Below are positions 41,876-49,258 of a stretch of 64,000 nt of DNA, piece after piece. The stretch covers positions 5,828,001 to 5,892,000 of the forward strand of contig NC_012522.1 of NCBI RefSeq assembly GCF_000010805.1, given 5' to 3'. Each line of letters opens with the position of its first letter. Position 1 is the first letter of the stretch. The stretch comes from Rhodococcus opacus B4 (GTDB lineage Bacteria > Actinomycetota > Actinomycetes > Mycobacteriales > Mycobacteriaceae). Made by a program: the position numbers and the translations under genes. The notes under the pieces are model-generated. The model did no database searches. It was given only the letters and a program-made list of their open reading frames with translations, and was not told where the DNA came from.

Positions 41876-42574
41876 ATGCAACAGGGCAACACTTTGTCTC
41901 CAGCATCTCTCTCGCGCCGAGGCCTGGCCGGCTATCAGCGCTTCGACATACCGACCTCGGCGCTGCCTGAGCGAAAGAGCCCGCCGACCAATCCGCCAGG
42001 TACATCTGGGCCGACACAGACGCGGTACGCCGTCGTCACCGAGTGGTGTGGCCGCGCCGCGGCCGTCACCGCCGTCGTCCTCTTCGGGATGGTTTTGCTG
42101 ACCATCCACAAGGGCCTCCTCGTGCAAGACAGTGCACGCACCGTGGTCGATAACTTCCGGGTGACGAACGAGTTCTTCGCCCAGCGCGCAGATCTCACTG
42201 CGCCCGCCACCGCGCGCAGGCAACTCGACGAACTCAACGGAGTCCTGGCACAACTGAATTCCGCAGCAGCTACGGACGTCGACCACCTCGCCGCGCTACT
42301 GCCCAACGCTCAGGCACTCGTCGCAGCAGGCCAGGGCGACACTCAGATCGCGGGCCAGCTCGAATCAGTCGCGACGACCCTGCAAGGGTCGGCCGCCTCG
42401 CTGCACCAGGTCTCCGCGGACGCGAATATCACGGTATCGACCGTCAACGACGAACTCACCCGAGCACTCGACCTGACAACTCAGCTCAATTCGGAACTGA
42501 CCCGCACGGCGAACAAACTCGCACTCGTGCCCGCTTCCGACGCGTTCATCCCCGCACCGGAAGGAAATCGATGA
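41876..42574 (+). CDS. single-helix membrane protein with helical domain (3 of 5)
   Basis: A 232-residue protein with a ~58-residue Pro/Ser-rich cytoplasmic N-terminus, a membrane helix at ~61-77 ('AAAVTAVVLFGMVLLTI'), then ~150 residues of extracytoplasmic helix ('LDELNGVLAQLNSAAATD', 'GQLESVATTLQGSAASLHQV', 'LTTQLNSELTRTANKLALV'). Its stop overlaps the next ATG (GATGATCTC). Same design as the flanking genes; no known domain. Confidence 0.75.
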   Translation: MQQGNTLSPASLSRRGLAGYQRFDIPTSALPERKSPPTNPPGTSGPTQTRYAVVTEWCGRAAAVTAVVLFGMVLLTIHKGLLVQDSARTVVDNFRVTNEFFAQRADLTAPATARRQLDELNGVLAQLNSAAATDVDHLAALLPNAQALVAAGQGDTQIAGQLESVATTLQGSAASLHQVSADANITVSTVNDELTRALDLTTQLNSELTRTANKLALVPASDAFIPAPEGNR

Positions 42575-43230
42575 TCTCGAAAAAGGCATGGTCTCTCGTT
42601 GTGCTGGTCCTGGGCGTCGTTCCGGCCGTGGTCCTGTGCACGCTGAACGGCTTCTTCCCGGCGTTACGCGATATCAGCGATCCGCTGGGCCGCCCCTCGG
42701 CTTTGAGCCTCGAACTCATCGATTCCGCGGGCCAGTTCGATTCTCTGTCCGCTCTTCTTCTTCCCAAGCACGCCCAACTGGCAACCGATATCCAGACGCT
42801 CACTCCGCTCGCCAACGATCTGGAAGGACTCACCACCAAGGCCGGCGAACTTTCCGGGTTGGCGAAGACGGTCAATGGCTCCACCTCCTCTGTCGGAACC
42901 ACCGCACAACCGCTGCCCGACCTGGTGGCCTCGGTGACCACTCGCGCCGACCAGGCGAGTCCGACCGTGGCCGGACTGTCCACCGCGGTCGGGTCGGTGA
43001 CCACCCAATTGGAAGGTATTCATCAAGGATTGACGACGGTGGGCGGCTCACTGGGCGAACTCGGCCCGAAGGCCTCGGCGATCGCCGCCACCTTGTCGGT
43101 CATCCGGGAGGAGGCCGCCCACGTTCAGGAGTTCGGCCCCCTTCTCGCGGTCATCGGCCCGCCGGTCAACGACCTGAATCTGCCCCCGCTGGGCGTTGCA
43201 CCCACACCGGCGTCTGCGCCCCCTGCATGA
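42571..43230 (+). CDS. single-helix membrane protein with helical domain (4 of 5)
   Basis: A 219-residue protein. A short basic N-terminus (MISKKAW) and a membrane helix at ~7-24 ('SLVVLVLGVVPAVVLCTL') precede a long helical region ('LTPLANDLEGLTTKAGELSG', 'VGSVTTQLEGIHQGLTTVGG', 'ASAIAATLSVIREEAAHVQE') and a Pro-rich end ('LPPLGVAPTPASAPPA'). ATG 42571 overlaps the previous stop by 4 bp. Same design as its neighbours. Confidence 0.75.
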   Translation: MISKKAWSLVVLVLGVVPAVVLCTLNGFFPALRDISDPLGRPSALSLELIDSAGQFDSLSALLLPKHAQLATDIQTLTPLANDLEGLTTKAGELSGLAKTVNGSTSSVGTTAQPLPDLVASVTTRADQASPTVAGLSTAVGSVTTQLEGIHQGLTTVGGSLGELGPKASAIAATLSVIREEAAHVQEFGPLLAVIGPPVNDLNLPPLGVAPTPASAPPA

Positions 43231-43268
43231 CGGCGCACCACGGATCCTTTCGAAAGGCGGAATCCTCG

Positions 43269-43793
43269 ATGCTTCGGCTCTCCTGGGCAGTTGCCCTCGC
43301 ATTCACCATCGCCGTACTTGCCGGCATCCTCATCGTCACCCGCGATCTGAACATCTCGAACGACATCTTCAAGGACGGAGTGGCGCAGGCGAAGATCGTC
43401 GACAGCACCACCGACCAAGCACTGGATGGAGCACAGCAACTACCGCCCGCCAATGCGGCGATCAACAACAGCATGCCCCATGTGGTCGGGGTACTGGACT
43501 CACTGACCCGCGCCGACCAGACTCTCGGCTCGCTCGGGGAGCAGCTGGCCGCCCTCGGGACCGCGCTGCAAGCGGCGGACGCACCGCTCGTGGGCATCAT
43601 CGGTGCCGGACAGGCGGCGACGGATCAGGCCAACGCTGCCGCGGCGCCGGCCGCGTCGATCGTCACCACGCTCAGCGAAGCCGACGCCAAGGTGGAGGCA
43701 CTCGGTCCGCTGCTCGACCAATCCCTCGCTCTCGGGCAGACGATCGACTCGAAGCTGCGTATCTCTCTTCTCCTACCGAAAGTCCCCAAGTAG
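43269..43793 (+). CDS. single-helix membrane protein with helical domain (5 of 5)
   Basis: A 174-residue protein. A membrane helix at ~5-23 ('SWAVALAFTIAVLAGILIV') is followed by helix-rich extracytoplasmic sequence ('VGVLDSLTRADQTLGSLGEQLAALGTALQ', partly quoted; 'AKVEALGPLLDQSLALGQTI') ending KVPK. I prefer ATG 43269 (GAAAGGCGG at 43252-43260) over the in-frame ATG 43227 that overlaps the previous stop; both are possible. It is the last gene of the block and is followed by a strong hairpin. Confidence 0.75.
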   Translation: MLRLSWAVALAFTIAVLAGILIVTRDLNISNDIFKDGVAQAKIVDSTTDQALDGAQQLPPANAAINNSMPHVVGVLDSLTRADQTLGSLGEQLAALGTALQAADAPLVGIIGAGQAATDQANAAAAPAASIVTTLSEADAKVEALGPLLDQSLALGQTIDSKLRISLLLPKVPK

Positions 43794-43818
43794 AAAACGC
43801 CCGCGACAAACGGCGCGA

Positions 43819-43851
43819 GGGCATCGGCGGCTGAAGGCGCCGCCGATGCCC
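43819..43851. terminator. bidirectional terminator hairpin
   Basis: A perfect 13-bp stem, GGGCATCGGCGGC at 43819-43831 pairing with 43839-43851, with a 7-nt loop. It lies between the end of the envelope block (43793) and the convergent tautomerase gene, whose stop codon it touches. Confidence 0.75.
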
Positions 43852-44279
43852 TAGCTCGGGGTCTGCGCCGCGCCGCCGCGACCGGCGATCTCACTGGCAC
43901 GGGTCGTCGCGGCGGCGGTCCCCGCGATCACCCAGTTCGCCGGGTCGACCTCGACGATCTGTCCCCGCACGAGCGAGCGCTGCGCACCGAGGAGGTCGAC
44001 GATCAGATCGGTGAACCGTGCCGCGAGTTCCTGCCGTTGCGTCGCGGGGCGGCCGGCGAGCACGATCGCCGTGAAGTCCGGCGCCGGCGGTGCACCCGCT
44101 CCGACGAGGGTCCCCGCGACGGCGACGTCGTCGGGGTGGTAACGGACGACAAAAGCCCGGACCCGTTCGATCGGGGAGTCCAGGACCTCGGCATAGCAGC
44201 AACTCGCGGCGGTGAGCAGTTCTCGGTGCTGCTCAGGCGTGTACGCGCCCTCGACGAGGTGGCAGTGGGCAACGGGCAT
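43851..44279 (-). CDS. tautomerase-superfamily protein (long, cis-CaaD-like)
   Basis: A 142-residue fusion-length member of the 4-oxalocrotonate tautomerase superfamily, with Pro directly after the initiator Met ('MPVAHCHLVEGAYTPEQHREL') as the expected catalytic base and a second beta-alpha-beta repeat ('FTAIVLAGRPATQRQELAARFTDLIVDLLG', partly quoted). It would interconvert 2-hydroxymuconate-type enols and ketones in the oxalocrotonate branch. It is the last gene of the minus-strand unit with the SDR-like gene (29-bp gap). A classical short 4-OT is also present at 58118. Confidence 0.85.
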   Translation of the reverse strand: MPVAHCHLVEGAYTPEQHRELLTAASCCYAEVLDSPIERVRAFVVRYHPDDVAVAGTLVGAGAPPAPDFTAIVLAGRPATQRQELAARFTDLIVDLLGAQRSLVRGQIVEVDPANWVIAGTAAATTRASEIAGRGGAAQTPS

Positions 44280-44308
44280 GAGCCGCAGTACCTTCCGGGC
44301 AGAGTTGA

Positions 44309-45061
44309 TCAGGAGATTCCGCGCCGGGTTCCGGCATCGACATTGATCACCGACCCGTGCAGCACCGCGGCCTCGGGGGCGAGCAGCGTCTCGACGATCC
44401 AGCCGATCTCTTCCAGGGTGGGCAGGCGGCCGAGGGTGGTCTTCGCGCGGTACCGCTCCCAGATCTGTTCCGGATCCCGTCCGGTTTCCGTGGCCTCGGT
44501 TTCGATGAAGGCACGGAGCCGTGGCGTGTCCACCGGTCCGGGCGCGATCGTATGTTTGGTGACGCCCCTGGGCCCGTACAACGCACTCAGCTGACGCATG
44601 AGGTTGAAGACGGCGGCGTTCGCCGTGCCGGGAGCGGCGTCGAGCGGGCCGGGCTCGAGGCCGAGGGAACCGGCGATGGTCACGAAGCGGGAGCCGTCGA
44701 CGAACTGGTCCCGGACGGCGTGCAACAGCCGCACGAGTCCGCCCACCTTGATGTTCACAGCCACGGCCAGGTCGCCGGGTGGGATGGTGTCGGCGGAGCC
44801 CCGCACCGGCAGGCCGGCGGCGAACAGTGCCATCCGGACAGGCGAATCCAGCCGAGCAGAGATCGTTTCGATCGCACTGTCGTCGGCGATGTCGGCCACG
44901 CACGGGCTGATCAAGTCCTCCGCCGCAGCGAGCTTCTCGAGGTCCTCGGTGCTGCGGGCGACGGCGAGGACTCGCAGCCCGCGGCGGGCCAGTCGCAGCG
45001 TGATCTCGGTGCCCATCGCACCGGTCGCACCGTCGACGACGCAGAGGTCGGGTGTCGTCAC
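44309..45061 (-). CDS. SDR-fold protein lacking the catalytic Tyr-Lys pair
   Basis: A 250-residue short-chain-dehydrogenase-fold protein from GTG 45061. The nucleotide-binding end is kept in altered form ('VVDGATGAMGTEITLRLARRG', partly quoted) and the Ser region is present ('VTIAGSLGLEPG'). Where SDRs have Y-x3-K followed by Ala-Ala-Val, this reads P-G-T-A-N-A-A-V, so both the Tyr and the Lys are absent. It may be a non-catalytic or differently catalytic member. It sits between the semialdehyde dehydrogenase and the tautomerase, separated from the former by a hairpin. Confidence 0.82.
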   Translation of the reverse strand: MTTPDLCVVDGATGAMGTEITLRLARRGLRVLAVARSTEDLEKLAAAEDLISPCVADIADDSAIETISARLDSPVRMALFAAGLPVRGSADTIPPGDLAVAVNIKVGGLVRLLHAVRDQFVDGSRFVTIAGSLGLEPGPLDAAPGTANAAVFNLMRQLSALYGPRGVTKHTIAPGPVDTPRLRAFIETEATETGRDPEQIWERYRAKTTLGRLPTLEEIGWIVETLLAPEAAVLHGSVINVDAGTRRGIS

Positions 45062-45087
45062 GGCAGTGTTCTCCTCGGAAGGAAGAG

Positions 45088-45125
45088 CGAGCGGCCGGGG
45101 CGGTGGGTACCGCTCCGGCCGCTCG
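45088..45125 (-). terminator. terminator-like hairpin
   Basis: An 11-bp perfect stem, CGAGCGGCCGG at 45088-45098 pairing with 45115-45125, between the semialdehyde dehydrogenase stop (45141) and the SDR-like start (45061). It may reduce read-through into the SDR-tautomerase pair. Confidence 0.55.
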
Positions 45126-45140
45126 TGGACGACAGGGGGA

Positions 45141-46610
45141 TCAGCTGTGCAGCCGGATGGTGACGGCTCGTGGTTCGGTGAAGAATTCGCGGGAGTACTG
45201 GCCGCCCTCGCGGCCGAGGCCGCTGCTGCCTTCGCCGCCGAACGGCAGTCGGAGGTCGCGTTCGAAGAAGGTGTTGATCCAGACGGTGCCGGCCTTCCAA
45301 CGGGCGGCCATCCGGTGCGCACGGTTGAGGTTGTCGGTGAACAGCATCCCGGCGAGGCCGTACGGGGAGTCGTTGGCGATGCGCAGCGCCTCGTCCTCGG
45401 TGTCGAATCCGAGGACGGTCTCGACGGGCCCGAAGATCTCCTCGCGTGCGGTGCGGGAGTCGTTGGTGAGCCCGGTGATCACGGTCGGCGGGTAGTAGAA
45501 CCCGTTGGCCCGGGCATCGTCGGTGAGCCGGGACCCACCGGTGACGATCTTGCCGCCCTCCTCCTGCGCCAGTTCGACGTAGCCGTGCACCTTCTCGAGG
45601 TGCTTCTCCTCGATCAGCGGGCCGACGAAGTTCGTGGGGTCCTTCGGGTCGCCGACGGTGAGGTTGCGGGCCTGGTCGGCGAACCGGTCGAGGAATTCGT
45701 CCATGATCGAGTTCTGCACCAGCAGGCGCGAACCGGACAGGCATACCTGCCCGTTGCCGCCGAAGATGGCGCGGATCGACATGGGGACGGCAATGTCGAG
45801 GTCGGCGTCGTCGAAGACGATGTTCGCGGACTTGCCGCCCATCTCCGCGGACACGGGGGTGTGGTTCACCGCGGCCGCCTGCAGGATCTTTACGCCGGTG
45901 GCGCTCGAACCGGTGAATGTGATCCGGTCGACCCGCGGGTCCGCGGTGAGCGGACCGGCGACGGCCTCGCCGCCGAAGCCGTGGACCACGTTGAGGACGC
46001 CCTCGGGCAGGCCGGCCTCGAGGGCGAGTGCGGCGAACCGGTGCGCGGTGAGCGGCGTCTGCGGTGCGGGCTTGAGGACGGTGGTGTTTCCGAACGCCAA
46101 GGCGGGGGCGATCTTCCACGTTGCGAGCATCAGCGGTGCGTTCCAGGGGCTGATCGCGGACACCACCCCGGCGGGTGGGTACAGGACGTAGGAGAGCAGG
46201 TCGCCGTCCGGGTAGGCCTCGTTGGCGGCCATCGACACGTAGTCGGCGAAGAATCGTAGGTTGTGCGCGACCCGCGGGATCTCGGCGTGCAGGGACTGGT
46301 TGATGCTCTTGCCGCCGTCGCGGGTTTCGATCTGGGCCAATTCCTCGCGGTGTTCGTCGACCTTGTCGGCGACGGCGTGCAGGATCTTCGCACGCTCCTT
46401 CGGCGACATCCGCGGCCACGGTCCGTCGTCGAACGCCTTCCGCGCTGCGGAGACGGCGTCTGTTCCGTCGGCGGCCGTTCCCTGGGGGACGGTGCCGAGC
46501 AGGGAGCCGTCGTGCGGGTCGCGAGTTTCGAACGTCGCGCCGTCCGATGCGGGACGCCAGTCACCACCGATGAGGTGTTTGACGTCGGAAATTTCCGGTA
46601 CTGCGGTCAT
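45141..46610 (-). CDS. 2-hydroxymuconic semialdehyde dehydrogenase-type aldehyde dehydrogenase
   Basis: A 489-residue NAD-dependent aldehyde dehydrogenase: 'FTGSSATGVKILQ' (~240), general base Glu in 'SAEMGGKSANIV' (~262), catalytic Cys in 'NGQVCLSGSRLLV' (~296) and 'EEIFGPVETVLGF' (~393). The C-terminus 'FGGEGSSGLGREGGQYSREFF' is typical of the hydroxymuconic-semialdehyde branch. It oxidises the AphC ring-cleavage product to the dicarboxylate for the tautomerase and decarboxylase. It starts at ATG 46610. Its promoter (46743-46775 region) carries the regulatory module shared with aphC copy 2 and the esterase-P450 unit. Confidence 0.92.
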   Translation of the reverse strand: MTAVPEISDVKHLIGGDWRPASDGATFETRDPHDGSLLGTVPQGTAADGTDAVSAARKAFDDGPWPRMSPKERAKILHAVADKVDEHREELAQIETRDGGKSINQSLHAEIPRVAHNLRFFADYVSMAANEAYPDGDLLSYVLYPPAGVVSAISPWNAPLMLATWKIAPALAFGNTTVLKPAPQTPLTAHRFAALALEAGLPEGVLNVVHGFGGEAVAGPLTADPRVDRITFTGSSATGVKILQAAAVNHTPVSAEMGGKSANIVFDDADLDIAVPMSIRAIFGGNGQVCLSGSRLLVQNSIMDEFLDRFADQARNLTVGDPKDPTNFVGPLIEEKHLEKVHGYVELAQEEGGKIVTGGSRLTDDARANGFYYPPTVITGLTNDSRTAREEIFGPVETVLGFDTEDEALRIANDSPYGLAGMLFTDNLNRAHRMAARWKAGTVWINTFFERDLRLPFGGEGSSGLGREGGQYSREFFTEPRAVTIRLHS

Positions 46611-46689
46611 GTGCTCTCCTGTTGAATCAGGCTGGGACCCAATAGCCTTCAGATCCTGATGTGGCCGCGGCGATGCGCGGCATGTCATA

Positions 46690-46775
46690 CACAATGCCTG
46701 TGACTTACGACACTACGAGTTACGTTCCGTGCATACCATGGCCTCACGCGCACATCGTGTGGTCTCCAGGCGCAC
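46690..46775 (-). promoter_or_regulatory. shared catabolic promoter module (before the semialdehyde dehydrogenase)
   Basis: Read on the minus strand: GTGCGCCTGGA (46775-46765) and GTGCGCGTGAG (46753-46743), 22 bp apart, then GCCATGG, a 16-bp spacer and CTCGTAGTGT...GTCACAGGC. The same arrangement occurs before 49259 and 50667. TAGTGT fits an actinobacterial -10; the direct repeat has the spacing of AraC-family half-sites. Confidence 0.75.
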
Positions 46776-46843
46776 GGCAACGGCACGGAAAGTCTGAGGA
46801 AGGGGGCGCTCGCAGACCTCGTTCGGAGCACCCCTTCACGCGA

Positions 46844-47887
46844 TCAGGATCCCGCCAGCGCCGGGGTCTCGTAGGTGCGGCCGGCGAGTTCGGAGGCGAC
46901 GTCGATGATCATGTCCTCCTGGCCGCCGATGACACCGCGGCGCCCGAGTTCCATGAGGATGTCGCGGGCGGGGACGCCGAACTTCTTCGCGGCCCGCTTG
47001 GTGGGGTGGAAGAACGTGGAGTACACACCGGCGTACCCGAGGATCAGGGCGGTCTCGTCGACGATCTGCGGTTCCTTCATCAGCGGCGCGACGATGTGTT
47101 CGGCGGTGTCGATGAGTGGGAACAGGTCGACGCCGGTGTCCCAGCCCGCCCGCTCGAAGGCGGCGGCGAGGACCTCGGTCTGCGCGTTACCGGCGCTGGC
47201 ACCGAGCCCGCGCAGGGAACCGTCGATGAAGGTCGCCCCGTTTTCGGCGGCGGTGAGCGCGTTCGCGATCCCGACGCCGAGGTTGTTGTGGGCGTGGAAT
47301 CCGATGTCCGCGGTGATCACCTGCCGCAGGGCGGCGACCCGGTCCCCGGCGTGCTGGGGAACCATGGCACCGGCGGAGTCGACGACGTAGACGACGTCGG
47401 CGCCGTAGGAGTCGAGTTTGGCGGCCTGCTCCGCGAGGGGTTCGGGGTCGAGTTTGTGGCTCATCATCAGGAACGTCATCACGGTCAGGCCCTGTTCCTT
47501 GGCCCACTCGACCGGCTGCTGCCCGCAGTCGGCCTCGGTGCAGTGCACCGCGACGCGGACGGTCTTGATGCCGGCGTCGATGGCCTTCTGCAGCTCGGCC
47601 AGGGTCGCGATGCCGGGCACGTAGAGGGCGGCGATGTCGGCGTTCTCGACGGCGTCGACGGCGGCGCGGACGTAGTCGGGGTCGGTGGCGGCGGCGAACC
47701 CGTACTGGATCGAGGAGGCGCCGAGGCCGATTCCGTGGGCGACCTCGATGGTGCCGACACCGGCCTTGTCCAGTCCGCGGGCGATGTCGGCGACGTTCTG
47801 CGGGGTGAACTGGTGCGACACCGAGGACATGCCGTCGCGGAGGGTGGTGTCGACGATCGTGATCTTCTTCTGGGCGGGGGTATTCAC
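46844..47887 (-). CDS. 4-hydroxy-2-oxovalerate aldolase (DmpG/MhpE family)
   Basis: A 347-residue class II pyruvate aldolase of the HMGL-like family: 'TTLRDGMSSVSHQF' (~14), 'EVAHGIGLGASS', metal ligand motif 'GFHAHNNLGVGIANAL' (~198) and 'GSLRGLGASAGNAQTE'. It splits 4-hydroxy-2-oxoacids into pyruvate and an aldehyde, passed to the acylating dehydrogenase with which it forms a complex. GTG 47887 overlaps the dehydrogenase stop (GTGA). Confidence 0.96.
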   Translation of the reverse strand: MNTPAQKKITIVDTTLRDGMSSVSHQFTPQNVADIARGLDKAGVGTIEVAHGIGLGASSIQYGFAAATDPDYVRAAVDAVENADIAALYVPGIATLAELQKAIDAGIKTVRVAVHCTEADCGQQPVEWAKEQGLTVMTFLMMSHKLDPEPLAEQAAKLDSYGADVVYVVDSAGAMVPQHAGDRVAALRQVITADIGFHAHNNLGVGIANALTAAENGATFIDGSLRGLGASAGNAQTEVLAAAFERAGWDTGVDLFPLIDTAEHIVAPLMKEPQIVDETALILGYAGVYSTFFHPTKRAAKKFGVPARDILMELGRRGVIGGQEDMIIDVASELAGRTYETPALAGS

Positions 47888-48762
47888 TGTGCTGCTCCCT
47901 GGACGAGGTTCTGCTGGGCCATGACGTCGGCGACCTGGACGGCGGCGGCGGTGATGATGTCGAGGTTGCCGGCGTAGGTGGGCAGGAAGTCGCCGGCGCC
48001 GACGACCTCGAGCATGACGGTGACCAGGTCGCCGTCGACGTCGACCAGGCGCAGCGAGTAACCCGGGACGTACTGCTGCACCTTGGCGACCATGTCGATC
48101 ACGGCCTTCTCGATGGCGGCGGGGTCGGGGTTGCGGACCTTGGCGTAGACGGTGTCGCGCATGTTCATCGGCGGTTCGGCCGGGTTGATCACCGAGATGG
48201 CCTTGGCGCGGTCGGCGCCGGCCACCTGGGCCAGCGCCTTGCCGGTCTTCTCGCTGAATTCGCTGAGATTCTGCCGGGTGCCGGGGCCGGCGCTGTGGGA
48301 GGCGATGGCGGCGACGATCTCGCCGTACGAGGCGTCGGCGACCTCGTTGATGGCGTAGAGGATCGGGATGGTGGCCTGCCCGGCGCAGCTGACCATGTTC
48401 ACGTTCGGGGCGCCCAGGTGTGCGTCGAGGTTGACCGCGGGGACCACGTACGGGCCGACGGAGGCCGGGGTGAGGTCGATGGCGGTGATGCCGGCCGCGG
48501 CGTAGCGCGGTGCCGCGGCGGCGTGGATCTTCGCCGACGTCGCCTCGAAGACGATGTCGGGTAGCTCGGGCTGGGCCAGGAGCCAGTCCAGCCCTCCGGC
48601 GGAGGCCTCGAGGCCCTCCTGCCGGGCGCGGGCCAAGCCCTCGCTGCCGGGGTCGATGCCCACCATGAAGCGGGGTTCGACGTGCTCGGACCGCAGCAGC
48701 TTGTACATCAGATCCGTACCGATGTTGCCGGAGCCGATAATCGCGGCGCTCTTGCGACTCAT
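47884..48762 (-). CDS. acetaldehyde dehydrogenase (acylating), DmpF/MhpF family
   Basis: A 292-residue CoA-acylating aldehyde dehydrogenase: NAD motif 'AAIIGSGNIGTDLMYKL' (6-22), catalytic Cys in 'NMVSCAGQATIPIL' (~129), 'SHSAGPGTRQN' and 'NPAEPPMNMRDTVYA'. It converts the aldehyde from the aldolase to acyl-CoA. With 4-alkylcatechol substrates the aldehyde would be longer than acetaldehyde. It starts at ATG 48762; upstream is 496 bp shared with the divergent aphC copy 2. Confidence 0.96.
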   Translation of the reverse strand: MSRKSAAIIGSGNIGTDLMYKLLRSEHVEPRFMVGIDPGSEGLARARQEGLEASAGGLDWLLAQPELPDIVFEATSAKIHAAAAPRYAAAGITAIDLTPASVGPYVVPAVNLDAHLGAPNVNMVSCAGQATIPILYAINEVADASYGEIVAAIASHSAGPGTRQNLSEFSEKTGKALAQVAGADRAKAISVINPAEPPMNMRDTVYAKVRNPDPAAIEKAVIDMVAKVQQYVPGYSLRLVDVDGDLVTVMLEVVGAGDFLPTYAGNLDIITAAAVQVADVMAQQNLVQGAAQ

Positions 48763-49258
48763 TGTGTGCCTCTCGCTCATATCTGCCTGTGCCGACAGAA
48801 CCTGGTGCGTCAAAATGTGGTGGAGTACCCGCATGCGGGCTGCGCGTAAATCGCGCTCGCACTCCACCGAAGTCCCCTTCGAGACAACCACCGATGCGTT
48901 GCGGTGGGTCCGATGGTCGGAATAGCCGAACAGCACCCCGGTGTGGGACCGCCCCGATCCGGTTTAATCGGAGATCGGGCCGAAATTTGCTGGTCACGGC
49001 CGTGGTGGCGATGGTGGGCGACCGACAGCCCGGGGCGGACGCGGTGCGCCTGGAGGCAAAACGATGTGCGCCTGGAGCCATGGCTCGACGCCAGCATGGC
49101 TCGTAGTGTTCTAGGCCACAGGCAGTCACAACCGCGACAGCGGTCACCGCCGGTTCCAAGGGTTCGGACGTATCCCCGCCCGAGTCCCGTATCCACCACA
49201 AACGTCGCCGGCGAACACGGCCCTCCGCGGTCATGGCGGCGCGATAAAGGAGAACGAC
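48763..49258. other. 496-bp divergent promoter region
   Basis: Between the acylating dehydrogenase (minus) and aphC copy 2 (plus). It contains the shared regulatory module at 49044-49125. Toward the dehydrogenase, a segment reading GTTCTGTCGGCACAGGCAG on the minus strand near 48802-48784 loosely resembles the downstream end of that module. No gene is seen. Confidence 0.55.
49044..49125 (+). promoter_or_regulatory. shared catabolic promoter module (before aphC copy 2)
   Basis: GTGCGCCTGGA at 49044-49054 and again at 49066-49076 (22 bp apart), then GCCATGG, a spacer and CTCGTAGTGT (49100-49109) followed by GCCACAGGC. The core and spacing match the modules before 46610 and 50667. The aphC start is ~135 bp further on, leaving a long leader. 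Confidence 0.78.
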
